From the NCBI GenBank assembly GCA_050179135.1, contig JBFXFK010000002.1:20363-84362 (forward strand): DNA of 64,000 bases. The letters run 5' to 3'. This DNA comes from UBA4064 sp050179135. Lineage in GTDB: Bacteria; Desulfobacterota; Desulfobacteria; Desulfobacterales; Desulfatirhabdiaceae. The notes beneath the pieces were generated by a model that did no database searches, was not told the DNA's origin, and saw only the letters and a program-made list of their open reading frames with translations. Below are positions 1-9,700 of the stretch, piece by piece. Each line of letters opens with the position of its first letter. Positions within the stretch are counted from its first letter, which is position 1. The translations under genes were made by a program, and so were the position numbers.

Positions 1-1674
1 CCAGACCAGATATTTCAGGTATGTGGACAGGTCGTTTTCCTGCCCGTAGATGTTCTGGTCGGCAAACCGGCTGTTCATGCTTTTGTCGGTTGGATCCAGC
101 ACGGCCGTACGAAACCAGTGGTTATAATGCCGCTTGAGAGCGGTCAGGGCATCCTGTCCCTGGGTAAGTCCCATACCGGGCCACAGGCTGTGACCCATAT
201 TTTTTTCCATTTCTGCAATTTTATCCCGAAGAAGGCCCAGTGTCACCATATCCCCGGCCAGATTTTTTCCCACATCCGGCGCCCGGGAGCAGACCTGATA
301 GACGGGTTCCATGGACTGCCGGATCTTGAAATAGCTGAAACTGGTCAGGCCGACTCCGGCCAGAAGGAGCAGGAGCCAGGCTGCCAGCCCCAGATTGAAC
401 GTGGCTTTCCGCCAGGACAGATATTCTTTCAACTGTTTGAATTTGTTACGGTCAACCGGTAAAATCAGATCGAAAAAATCGTGAAGGAACAAACCGTCCA
501 TGGTATTGGGTAATCGCCATTCACGGTTTTTGAAGCTTTCGAGCTCACCCAGAATTTCAGTCCGGGCAAGGCCGGACTGCTGGGCGCTGGAAAAAAAGAC
601 GCCTCTCAGAAAGGGTGTTTCCAGATACGTGCTTTCATGAAAGGCCCCTTCGACAAACGCCTGGATGAAAGGGGCCAGACGGTCAAATTCATCCGGAAAC
701 AACGCGGCTTTGCCGCTGGACTTTCCGGCCCGCTCGGCCAGCAGCAGTCGCATTTCCTTCAATCTGCGGGAAACATGAATCAGTGTGTCTCTCAAAAAGG
801 CGTCCGGGGTTTGACCCTCTGTAACATTCAAAAGGCCCAGGGCCTGGCCCCGTTCTGGTTCCGGCAACAGTTCGGCCAGAGCCGTCATGCCCAACACCAG
901 ATCCAGCTTGGTCACCAGCAGATAAATTGGAAACCGGGCGCCCATGACCCGCATCAGTTGATCGACCCGTTTGCGGATAAAGCGACCGTATGCGGTCAAC
1001 GCATCGGTATCACCTTTCAGCAGATAATCTGTCGGCAATGTGACAATCAGGCCATTCAACGGTTCTTTTCGGCGATATTTGGCCAGCAGGGTCAAAAAGC
1101 TTTCCCATTCCGTCGTATCACTGTCCTCCAGGGGAACCGCATAACGACCGGCTGTATCCAGAATAATGGCTTTTTCAAAAAACCACCAGTCGCAGTTGGC
1201 TGTCGTGGCAATGCCCCGGGTCGGTCCGGCGTCTGTCAGAATGCTGGACAGGCGGGCTCTGGCAATGGCCGTGGATTTTCCCGATGCAGACTCGCCAAAG
1301 ATCATGAACCAGGGAAGGGAATACAGGGGATCGCCACGATCCCGCAGCCGGGATGCCCGAAGGGTTTCAATGGCGTGACGCCAGCGTTCCTGAAGTTCTG
1401 TCAGACGTCTTTTTTCATGTGCCGGCGCCGCATCGATGGCCCGCTGATCCTGTTCCACCACCCGTTTGACAAATTTCTCTTCCCGTCTGCGATAGTAGAA
1501 TCTGCGAAAAAACAGACAGACAACGACCAGGCAAAAGACACCCGCCAGCACAATGGCCACAGTCCAGCGCGGCCATCCCTGGTGGTCTGCCAGCAGAATC
1601 GCACCCAATACGGTTCCGGCGATCAGGGCGAGCAGCAGAAAGATTTTGAGAGCGGTGATCAGAAATTTTCCCAT
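1..1674 (-). CDS. tssM: T6SS membrane-complex protein TssM (IcmF), N-terminal part
   Basis: Inner-membrane ATPase-like core of the type VI secretion trans-envelope complex, which joins TssL and TssJ to span the periplasm. The 558 codons present begin with two membrane segments (about residues 5-27 and 38-57), followed by the IcmF cytoplasmic domain with a Walker A motif GESASGKST near residue 127 and the downstream sequence IILDTAGRY. A third membrane segment lies near residue 440 (AAWLLLLLAGVGLTSFSYF). The gene runs off the left edge, so the periplasmic C-terminal domain (normally several hundred more residues) is not visible. The start ATG overlaps the tssL stop as TAATG, indicating translational coupling. 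Family assignment rests on motif, topology and position after tssJKL. Confidence 0.95.
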   Translation of the reverse strand, partial: MGKFLITALKIFLLLALIAGTVLGAILLADHQGWPRWTVAIVLAGVFCLVVVCLFFRRFYYRRREEKFVKRVVEQDQRAIDAAPAHEKRRLTELQERWRHAIETLRASRLRDRGDPLYSLPWFMIFGESASGKSTAIARARLSSILTDAGPTRGIATTANCDWWFFEKAIILDTAGRYAVPLEDSDTTEWESFLTLLAKYRRKEPLNGLIVTLPTDYLLKGDTDALTAYGRFIRKRVDQLMRVMGARFPIYLLVTKLDLVLGMTALAELLPEPERGQALGLLNVTEGQTPDAFLRDTLIHVSRRLKEMRLLLAERAGKSSGKAALFPDEFDRLAPFIQAFVEGAFHESTYLETPFLRGVFFSSAQQSGLARTEILGELESFKNREWRLPNTMDGLFLHDFFDLILPVDRNKFKQLKEYLSWRKATFNLGLAAWLLLLLAGVGLTSFSYFKIRQSMEPVYQVCSRAPDVGKNLAGDMVTLGLLRDKIAEMEKNMGHSLWPGMGLTQGQDALTALKRHYNHWFRTAVLDPTDKSMNSRFADQNIYGQENDLSTYLKYLVW

Positions 1675-2390
1675 TATGCCAGGGCCTTCAGCCATTGATT
1701 GACAAATGCGGACAAGAGGGATGTATAAATCCAGTAAACGCCGGCGGCAACAATCAATGGTGCGCCAAAAAAGATGCCGACCGTCAATATCGGGGACAGT
1801 CTCAGGCGTGATGGCATGATCTGCTGCGGCGCGTATATCTCCGGGAACAGATAATCGGTTTCCGGTTTCAGATCGCCCAGCACCAGATTGAGATTCTGGC
1901 GAATGATTCCGGTCAGCCGGATCCGGTCCTGCACGTCATAATACCGGCCTTTGAATCCCATGGTCAGACAGGCGGCATAGACTTCCAGAACCTGACGCAA
2001 TTCCTGGTCAGGAGGGGTTTGCAGATGATCAAAAAACGTCGCGTCGTCCATTTTCTGTTCAGTCATCCGATTGCACAGTGCGTCCAGCCGGTGATAGAAT
2101 TCCTCACCGGCATTATCGGTATTGAAACGCCGGCGTTGCAGTTTTTCCTTCATCCATTCGGTTCGGCCACTCCAGGATGAATCCAGAACGGTTTCATCCG
2201 CAAACGCACAGACTGCAAACAGGGCATCGGCCACATATCCGGCGTTCATGTCTGCCAGTTTGGATACCGCATGATCCAGAAGCCGGTTCATGTCCGATCT
2301 GGCCATCTCGAAAGACAGATCGGACAGCTCATTTTCTGAAGCCAGCATGGATGAAAATGCCAACGCCGGCATAAACTGATCAATCAGCAT
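1674..2390 (-). CDS. tssL: T6SS protein TssL (DotU family)
   Basis: TssL is the inner-membrane partner of TssM and links the membrane complex to the TssK baseplate adaptor. The 238-residue protein has the DotU all-helical cytoplasmic domain with the typical FAVCAFADETVLDSSW segment near residue 65, and ends in one C-terminal membrane helix (about residues 203-230, PILTVGIFFGAPLIVAAG). There is no C-terminal OmpA peptidoglycan-binding domain, so this is a short TssL that would need another protein for cell-wall anchoring. It starts 6 bp after the tssK stop and its own stop overlaps the tssM start, consistent with one tssJKLM transcript. Confidence 0.95.
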   Translation of the reverse strand: MLIDQFMPALAFSSMLASENELSDLSFEMARSDMNRLLDHAVSKLADMNAGYVADALFAVCAFADETVLDSSWSGRTEWMKEKLQRRRFNTDNAGEEFYHRLDALCNRMTEQKMDDATFFDHLQTPPDQELRQVLEVYAACLTMGFKGRYYDVQDRIRLTGIIRQNLNLVLGDLKPETDYLFPEIYAPQQIMPSRLRLSPILTVGIFFGAPLIVAAGVYWIYTSLLSAFVNQWLKALA

Positions 2391-2396
2391 GATGGA

Positions 2397-3794
2397 CTAC
2401 CTCGACAATACGGCCAGTTGTGCTTCCATATCGGACGGCGCTTCATTCCAATACATGGATATGCTGCCGCCCTTCAGGACATCGCTCCACAATGGACTTT
2501 CACGGCCGATACGAAAGTACAGGGCCCCCCGTCTTCTGGGCAGTCCCGCCGGCGGGCCTTCGGATATGGACAACGGAATTCCCGGCAGTGCACGAACCAG
2601 GAGCGACGCCATGCCACTGGTGGCGGAAAGTTTCAGCAGTCGGGCAGCCGAATCCCGCATGGTGTGCGGTTCGGACAGTTCCGAATACAGTAAAAGCCAG
2701 AACTCGGAACCGGTGGAAGCCGCTTCAGCCAGCACATGGTGGGGTAATTCGGCAGTCCAGTAGGGATCATGGAATTCAAACCGGGTCACAAAACGCGGCC
2801 CGGCAGAAATGCCATCCAGGAGACTGACCGCGGCATCCCGAATCCGGCGGAAACACTTCCCCAGGTCCGAATGGTTGTATGCAGGCACCAGCCGGTCATC
2901 CTGGCTGGTCTCACCCATCGCGCTGACATCCAGGGAAAAGACAGACAGTTCGGCAACCAGTTCGCGCAGCATGCCATAGGCGTCCCACGGTGACAGACTG
3001 TCATCATCGACTGCGTGATCGATCCGCGCCGCAAACCGCGACAGGGTCCGCAGCCCCATCAGCAAAATCGTCAATTCGCCTGTTTCCGCCCCCCGGCCCG
3101 TCAGATTTTTGTAACCTTCCAGCTCCCGCGCTTTTCCCAGAACATGATCCCGCACTTCTTTCAAGATGCCGGACAGCAGAGACGATGCGTTCAGGGTCAG
3201 GCAGGGCGGCACAAATGAAACATCCGCCACGATTTTATCCCCGTCCCGCATCAGGCGCGCAACGGGAATCAGATCCAGATCACCGGCCTGGGGGATCTCG
3301 GGCTCGATGATCAGGTTCAGCACATGGGAAAGCCGCCGGATCTGGGCGATTGGGCCATTGCTGTAGAGATCCGGGACACTCTCGGTTCCAGACAACACCG
3401 CAAACCGGGTCGATGCCGCTGCCATTTCTGCGGCGGTGTCGGCCACGGTGACATTGGGTTCTCCGGGTTTCAATGCCCGGATACCGATATAGGCCATCAA
3501 CGCCCCGTCAACCGGTATGTCATTGATGGATATCTGTCGGCCCGAACACACCGCGTTTTCGGGATACCGGATCAATTGACCATACCCGGGAAACAGCAGG
3601 CTGACGGCATTGATTTCCAGGCGTCCGGCTGCCAGAGCTGCTTCGTTGACGGCGCAGGCCGTAATGCCCCAGAAATGGGGACGGATGGCCGCCAGCATCG
3701 GCGCCAGCGCCATGACAGCCTGACGGTTGAGAAGCTGAAAATGCTGGGGCTGCAGAAAAAGCCCCTGATGCCAGTAAATGGGACCTTCGGACAT
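2397..3794 (-). CDS. tssK: T6SS baseplate protein TssK
   Basis: TssK is the trimeric baseplate adaptor that docks the phage-like TssEFG wedge onto the TssM/TssL membrane complex. The 465-residue length is normal for the family, and the N-terminus IYWHQGLFLQPQHFQ is the family hallmark (typical form W-x-EGMFLxPQHFQ). The C-terminal part has the expected PGIPLS...YFRI region. Its ATG overlaps the tssJ stop codon (TAATG) and tssL follows after 6 bp, so the three genes are probably translated from one mRNA. Confidence 0.96.
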   Translation of the reverse strand: MSEGPIYWHQGLFLQPQHFQLLNRQAVMALAPMLAAIRPHFWGITACAVNEAALAAGRLEINAVSLLFPGYGQLIRYPENAVCSGRQISINDIPVDGALMAYIGIRALKPGEPNVTVADTAAEMAAASTRFAVLSGTESVPDLYSNGPIAQIRRLSHVLNLIIEPEIPQAGDLDLIPVARLMRDGDKIVADVSFVPPCLTLNASSLLSGILKEVRDHVLGKARELEGYKNLTGRGAETGELTILLMGLRTLSRFAARIDHAVDDDSLSPWDAYGMLRELVAELSVFSLDVSAMGETSQDDRLVPAYNHSDLGKCFRRIRDAAVSLLDGISAGPRFVTRFEFHDPYWTAELPHHVLAEAASTGSEFWLLLYSELSEPHTMRDSAARLLKLSATSGMASLLVRALPGIPLSISEGPPAGLPRRRGALYFRIGRESPLWSDVLKGGSISMYWNEAPSDMEAQLAVLSR

Positions 3795-4408
3795 TATTCG
3801 ACTCCCATGCGTTGAATGGAATTGGCCCCCAGCAGAATGTTCATGGTCAATCCACCCGGATTATAGACATCCGCGGCCCACGGCGTCCATCCGTCCCGGC
3901 CGGTTGTGACCGGAAAAGAATAGAGTGTTGTCACCAGACCGGGCTGCAGGTCATTGAATCCGGCCACCAGGGCCATATACTGGGCGCCCTCTGCCCGGTC
4001 GAGGGTCAGGGTCGATTTTTGACCCGGACTCACAAAATGCCGTTCCACATGAACCACGGTGGGATCAAAGCGGGCACATTTCAACAATTTCAGAATTCCG
4101 CCGGCATTTGATGCCAGTTCCTGAAATGCCGCAGGTGCATTCAACTGGTAAATGCATAGCAGTACATTGTGGGAATAGCCCTCATAGGTGTTCAAATCCG
4201 AAGTTGCTGTCAGATTGAGGACCAGACCACCCGGCAGATAGGTCCATTTGACCTGATCCGGACTCTTGGCGTTCTGATTGACGGCCCAGGGTTTGTCCGG
4301 CTGTTTGGGATCAGGCGGGGGATATCCATGACAGGCAGATAAAATCAGCATGGCAGTCAATGCCAGTGTCATCAGAACCCGGCTGACGGAAATTGTGTTA
4401 TCCTTCAT
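3794..4408 (-). CDS. tssJ: T6SS outer-membrane lipoprotein TssJ
   Basis: TssJ is the outer-membrane lipoprotein that binds the periplasmic end of TssM. From the chosen ATG the protein is 204 residues with a lipoprotein signal LMTLALTAMLILSAC, placing the lipidated Cys at residue 26. The mature part is a beta-rich domain with NVLLCIYQL and a VTTLYSF stretch, as in the transthyretin-like TssJ fold. The reading frame is open upstream to 4567, but that would put 53 non-signal residues before the signal peptide. A GAGAG ribosome site just before 4408 favours the short form. Another ATG directly precedes it at 4411. The stop overlaps the tssK start. Confidence 0.88.
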   Translation of the reverse strand: MKDNTISVSRVLMTLALTAMLILSACHGYPPPDPKQPDKPWAVNQNAKSPDQVKWTYLPGGLVLNLTATSDLNTYEGYSHNVLLCIYQLNAPAAFQELASNAGGILKLLKCARFDPTVVHVERHFVSPGQKSTLTLDRAEGAQYMALVAGFNDLQPGLVTTLYSFPVTTGRDGWTPWAADVYNPGGLTMNILLGANSIQRMGVE

Positions 4409-4620
4409 CATCTCTCTCATTTGGCTGGTATGCGTGCGGCAATAAAGCACATCAGAATTGCCGTCCGATGCCGTGCATTGTTGGGTGTTTGTGATTTTCC
4501 GGATTAAATCATTGCTCATTTCAATTGGCAAATTTTTCATTGCATATCTCCGGATTGACGATATCACATGCCTGAATAACCGGGCTGCCTGGTTTTATCA
4601 ATCCCGATCACCCCTGGAAT

Positions 4621-6204
4621 TCACGTCCATCCGATCGCCACCACGTCCAGGGTTACGCCGTCAATATCGGTTCGGGTCGTCAGCTTATCCAGAACGCTCT
4701 TTTCATCGGTCGGAACGAACAGGGCCAGGGTCACTGCATCCAAACCCAACTTTTTCCCATAATCCGCCGCCTGAACAATGGCTTCCCGGGTTTTGCCAGG
4801 GCTTCTGAAGCTCTTCACCTCGATAATGCCTTCCATATCCCGGCAACGGATATGGATATCCACCTTGCCGTTTCCGGTCGGAAATTCCGGACTGACGATA
4901 CACATTCGATCAAGTGCCTCTTTCAACCAGGCATACAGATGAAAATGTCCCACCGCTTCCGTGTAATGCAGATCCTTGCGCCGGGGCTGCTCCCGGAACG
5001 GATTCAGGCCTTTCGCCTTCATCCGTACCAGATAGGCCCTGTATCGCGACAACAGGGCAGGCAGATCGAGATTGCTTTCGAATACATCTGCCAGATCATC
5101 CAGTATCTCCAGGGCCAGAATGGGCAGGCGATCTCCGATCAAATCATGGGTCAGGGCATTGTACAGCCGTTTCTGGATGAACGGGCAGGAAAACCGGCAG
5201 ACTTCAACGGTTTCCCTGCCAGGCTCCTCAATGGTTTGCGGTATGATGATTCCGTTCAGATACAGATAGGCGCACCAGTCCGCGTCCATGGAAAAACCAA
5301 TATCCGATCGGGCAAAAAGTTCCAGTACATAAGATGTATAACGGGTTCGGACTTTTTTGACCAGATTCAGGACCGTGTTGTTCCATTCGACATGCAATGC
5401 CTTTCGATACACCGTTTCCCAGGCTTCCCTGCCAATCGGCTGATCCATCCCCGGGTTATATTTTTCCGTCAGCAGTTCTCCAAACCAGCCAACCAGTCCG
5501 GGCTGGCCCAAGGTCACCTCAAACACCTGCTGCACCACGTCCGGATCAACCGCCTGACCGGATTCCGTCTGATACTGGTCAAACATGGACACGACCTCGT
5601 CCCTTGTCAGGTTGGCCACATGCAGGCTCCGCTGAATGTTGAACGGCGATCCCCTCGGGCTGTCCACTCCCAGCGCGGCCCGGACACCGATCAGGGCCAG
5701 GCCGTGAAGCATATATTCACTGCGGTTCAGATGCATGTCCCGAAACAGGGTTACCAGTTGATCGATCACCCCGGATGGCAGACTGTCAAATTCATCAACA
5801 AACAGAATCAGCGGCTTTTTGAACAATCCCTGTGTTCGATGAAAAAAAAGGGCCCATTGTTCATACGTTTGAGGCGGCCCGATATCCATGGAAAACGTAT
5901 CGAGAAACAGCTTGGGAACTTTTTGCAAAAATTCGCCGACGGGTTCCGTTGTCAAAAATAACAGGCCCTGCATGGACATGGTTCCCACAACAAACCGGTC
6001 CGGGTAATCCCGTTCGATCCGCGCCTTCACCTGTCGCATCAGCCAGGTTTTGCCGGTCTGCCGGGGCGACCAGATCGTGAAATAATGACCGCCTTTACCG
6101 GTTTCTCCGACAATATGATTCAGGCAGTCCTGGACCAGTTCCGTCCGCGGAACCGCAAAATGAATGTCCGAATCTACCGGAACATAGGAATGAAATCGTC
6201 TCAC
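4621..6204 (-). CDS. AAA ATPase with C-terminal PD-(D/E)XK nuclease-like domain
   Basis: 527 residues. The N-terminal ATPase has a Walker A loop SPRQTGKTW near residue 46 and a Walker B stretch ILFVDEFD near residue 133. The C-terminal domain has the GNGKVDIHIRC ... GIIEVKSF pattern near residues 455-475, fitting a PD-(D/E)XK nuclease-like core (D...ExK). This architecture is widespread in environmental bacteria, usually as scattered multicopy genes of unknown role. It starts with GTG after an AAAGG site. It sits between tssJ and the repeat island rather than being a known T6SS component, so I read it as an inserted accessory gene. Whether it acts as a defence or mobile-element protein cannot be decided from sequence. 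Confidence 0.75.
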   Translation of the reverse strand: MRRFHSYVPVDSDIHFAVPRTELVQDCLNHIVGETGKGGHYFTIWSPRQTGKTWLMRQVKARIERDYPDRFVVGTMSMQGLLFLTTEPVGEFLQKVPKLFLDTFSMDIGPPQTYEQWALFFHRTQGLFKKPLILFVDEFDSLPSGVIDQLVTLFRDMHLNRSEYMLHGLALIGVRAALGVDSPRGSPFNIQRSLHVANLTRDEVVSMFDQYQTESGQAVDPDVVQQVFEVTLGQPGLVGWFGELLTEKYNPGMDQPIGREAWETVYRKALHVEWNNTVLNLVKKVRTRYTSYVLELFARSDIGFSMDADWCAYLYLNGIIIPQTIEEPGRETVEVCRFSCPFIQKRLYNALTHDLIGDRLPILALEILDDLADVFESNLDLPALLSRYRAYLVRMKAKGLNPFREQPRRKDLHYTEAVGHFHLYAWLKEALDRMCIVSPEFPTGNGKVDIHIRCRDMEGIIEVKSFRSPGKTREAIVQAADYGKKLGLDAVTLALFVPTDEKSVLDKLTTRTDIDGVTLDVVAIGWT

Positions 6205-6238
6205 GGGATGCCTTTCTGGACCAGGGTTTGCACACGTT

Positions 6239-6473
6239 CAGAGTTACCGGTCCATCGTAACCCGGGTTTTCTTACCCGGGAATAAAGCAGTAATTTCCGA
6301 TCCCCGGGTAAAGCGGTTCTTCAAGGCGCCAGCCGCAAACCCGGGCTACGATCGACCAGGCATGTACGGGTTGGCATGACCGGTCCATGTAGCATAGGGC
6401 CTTGTGCCCGTTTCGGGTTCTTTACACCGGTTTCCGACACATGCCACCAACGCCCACAAGGGGCTATGCTACG
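6239..6473. repeat. Palindromic intergenic repeats, tandem unit 1 (families A and B)
   Basis: Unit 1 of a tandem direct duplication. It contains element A (6256-6350), which begins CGTAACCCGGG and ends in the inverse CCCGGGCTACG, and element B (6389-6473), which begins GTAGCATAGGGCC and ends GGGGCTATGCTACG. Both elements are imperfect palindromes of 70-95 nt able to fold as long hairpins. Copies recur at 6500-6713 and throughout 10.58-11.67 kb. Short apparent reading frames across these elements are not genes. Confidence 0.85.
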
Positions 6474-6499
6474 CCTGCCTTCGACCCGGTTTTCCACAG

Positions 6500-6713
6500 G
6501 TTCAGAGTTACCGGTCCTTCGTAGCCCGGATTTCCTTATCCGGGAATTAAGCGGTAATTTCCGATTCCCGGGTAAAAAAACCCGGGCTACGATGGACCAG
6601 GCATGTACGGGTTGACATGACCGGTCCATGTAGCATAGGGCCTTGTGCCCGTTCGGGTTCTTTACACCGGTTTCCGATACACCCCACCAACGCCCACAAG
6701 GGGCTATGCTACG
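6500..6713. repeat. Palindromic intergenic repeats, tandem unit 2 (families A and B)
   Basis: Second copy of the unit at 6239-6473, starting from the same GTTCAGAGTTACCGGTCC lead-in. Element A is 6520-6591 and element B is 6630-6713. Element A here is shorter than in unit 1 because its right arm lacks the TTCAAGGCGCCAGCCG segment. Together the two units fill the 518 bp between the ATPase gene and the large lipase-like gene, and I see no gene in that stretch. Confidence 0.85.
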
Positions 6714-6722
6714 GCTGTGTTC

Positions 6723-9700
6723 TTATAAACCCGCAACCTGCTGCAAAACATATATCACCTCGGCCATGCCAATCCTGTTGTCACCGTCCACATCCGCCAA
6801 CAGGTTGACCGTACCATCGGGTATCATGCCCGCCAATACCTGCAGGGCCATGATCGCATCCGCCAGATTGACCCCTTGGTCGCCGTTGATATCGCCCGGC
6901 TGTATGGGCTCAGATTCAGGGTCCAGCGGATCAGATCCGGCATCCACCTCCGCCTTGTCGGAATATCCGTCTTCATCCGTATCCATCTTTATCGGGCTGG
7001 TGCCGTGGATGTATTCCTCGCTGTCTGTCAGGCCGTCACCATCGGTATCGGGTAGGGTCATATCGGAACCGAATCCGGTTTCCTCGGCATCGGTCAGGCC
7101 GTCATGATCCCGGTCGTCATTGGTGATCATGTCGGAAATCAGGGTTTCTGTTCCATCCGATAACACAGCAGATACGGCGTACAGGTATGGCGTAATGGCA
7201 TCATTTTCAGCCCAGGCATGGCCCGTGTTCAGACCGATTGCCGCACCTGTCCACAAGAGGCTCAGGTACGGTTCATTGTTCATCCGGCCGTATATTTTAT
7301 AACCGGTTATTGCCTGCTGGGTTCCTGGTAACCATGACAAATATGTTTTTAGTCCATTGTTTTGAAGCGGATCGGCCTGAAGCCCTTCGGGAGGCAGCAG
7401 TTGGGGATCAACCGAAATAACGGGTGACGCGGCTGAACCGACTGTAAACCGGATGGTAAATGCACCACTTCCGACAAATCCGGCAAATGGTGTCTGTTCG
7501 AAGCGTGTTTCATCTGAATAGCCAATGGTTCCCCGAAAATTCCGCTGATAACTGCTGGTCAGGTTGAGGGTGTATATTCCATCCTCCGGATTTTCGATTG
7601 ACATGAATCCGGATTCACTGTCCATCTTCATGTCTCCGGAACTGAAATCATTCACGATGGAACCGGTGGACGGATCAAAGCCCAGCTTTTTGCCCGATGG
7701 GCTCACCAGATAGGGGGATACCGGCCCGTCGATGCTCAGATTCAATACAGGGGTGGCTGTCTCTTCATCCAACGCCAGAAACCGGGTCTGGACCGCTTCG
7801 CCGGTGATGAACGATATGATTTCATCACGATATGTTTTGATAAGTGTTGCATGACTGCTATTCTCCACAGGTTTGTGCGCTGTTACATTTGCAGCTTCTG
7901 CGCTGGAAAGCAACACCGTTCCATCTCCTTCATCCGGCATGTCTGGGCCCCCCTTTGGTACGCCACAAACATACATTTCATTTGGTTTGCCGACATAAAT
8001 ACGCCGAATGGTATTTTTGTCGCTACCTGCAAACAGCCGTTTATCAACACTCTTAAAATCAATATTTTTGTTCAAATCCTCTATAAACGTATTGTTCTGA
8101 TTGTAGGTTGCCAATCCGAAAAACGAGTTATCTCTTTGCAGAAACAGATCGGTACTCAACAACTGTCCCATACTTTTTATTTCGCTCTGATAGAATTGTC
8201 TCGTCCGAGACTTACCTCCGGCGTCGGACCATTCTACGACATGGGTCATGTCAACTGGAAAAAGATTTTCGCCATCATGCATAACCTTATAAAGACACTG
8301 TGTCGTATTAGAATAAAAATTGAAATAAGCACTGGCGGGGTTCCAAACGCTGGTGATATCATCAGCCTTTTTGGGATCACCGCCAAACCACATGTAGTAA
8401 GGAGTGGCCGATCCGGAATTGGGCGTACCCACCATGGCAAACCGGTCGATATCATCGCTGTCGATATTTTGAATATAGTAACGGGTCAAAAGCCCGCCCA
8501 TGCTATGGGCGATGACATGAACCTTGGTGGATTGGGTTTGATCCTTTACATATTTGATTGCTTCTTTCAGGTATTTTTCTGCTGCATCTTTGATTGGCAT
8601 ACGCCAATCGTAGGGCACTGCAAACAGATTGCAATCCATATAATACCCGTGAGATTTCAAATCCTCGATCAGATAGCGCCATCCCGGTTGTTTTTTGAAA
8701 TCATACAATCCAAAACTGTCGTTATCACCAGTACGCCATCTGCTATCGTTCCAGACAGGTGAACTTTTCGGAAGGGTTGGAGGGTTATCATTCGGACCTG
8801 TGGAAGATCCCATAATCCCTGGAACCAGTAAAATGGGTATTGTCTCCGGACCACAGTAAGATACGATATTTAGATATACATAATATGGATTACTGGGACC
8901 AATTGTTATCAAAAGCGACTGACTCTTAAATTCATCCTGGGCTTTGGCATATATCGTATAGGTTTTACAGGGCAGATTGGAAAACTCAAAATATCCATTG
9001 TTATTTGTAATTTTTGTCAGACTGCCCAGATATACCGTTGCGTTTGGAACAGGGTTTTTATTTTTATCCCTGACAAAGCCCGTCAATTTTCCAGTACCAG
9101 CGTTTGCACCTGTGACATCAAAATAATTGCTCTGCCCATAAAGCCCACTGCCGCTGGCAGAGATATATCCATTTCCGCCATAATACAGCGTGACATTGCA
9201 TGTGGCTGTGCCATTGGTCAGATAAACGGATGACGGGTTCATGTTGCCCAGGCTGCTGCTGAGATAAACCGTTCCATTAAACCCGCTGTTGGTATTCCCA
9301 TACCCATCCTTCGCCGTAATCGTCACAGGGAAACCATCCCCCACCTGCTGTGGGGAATCCACGGCCGAAATGACCAAATAACCGGAATAACCAAATGATC
9401 CAGACTGTCCACCCCGAACGGCCCGGACATAGTAGTTATTGCTCTTATTGTATTTGTTGCCGTAGCCGTAGCTGAAATCCACGAACCACGCGAGGTAGGT
9501 ATTGCTTGCGTAGGTAGTAGACGACCAGTACCACGACGCGGCCGTATCCGGAAAATATGTCGTGTTGATTGCGCGATTGTATCGGCTGTAATCCACCAAT
9601 GATCTCAATTCATTGATGGTTGGCAAACGCCAGTCCGAATGTCCCCCAAGGGACAATCCCTCGCAATAGGCCAGTGCATTTTTCCAGGTCATGGCATTGT

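Noticed and set aside
637..1698. 353-codon plus-strand open frame
   Set aside because: Antisense to tssM, which has clear family motifs; the plus-frame translation is low-quality sequence with no domain.
4852..5961. 369-codon plus-strand open frame
   Set aside because: Antisense shadow of the AAA/nuclease-like gene.
6376..7107. Small open frames in the repeat island and antisense to the lipase-like gene end
   Set aside because: They are read through palindromic repeats (same peptide MTGPCSIGPCAR in two copies) and are not conserved genes.
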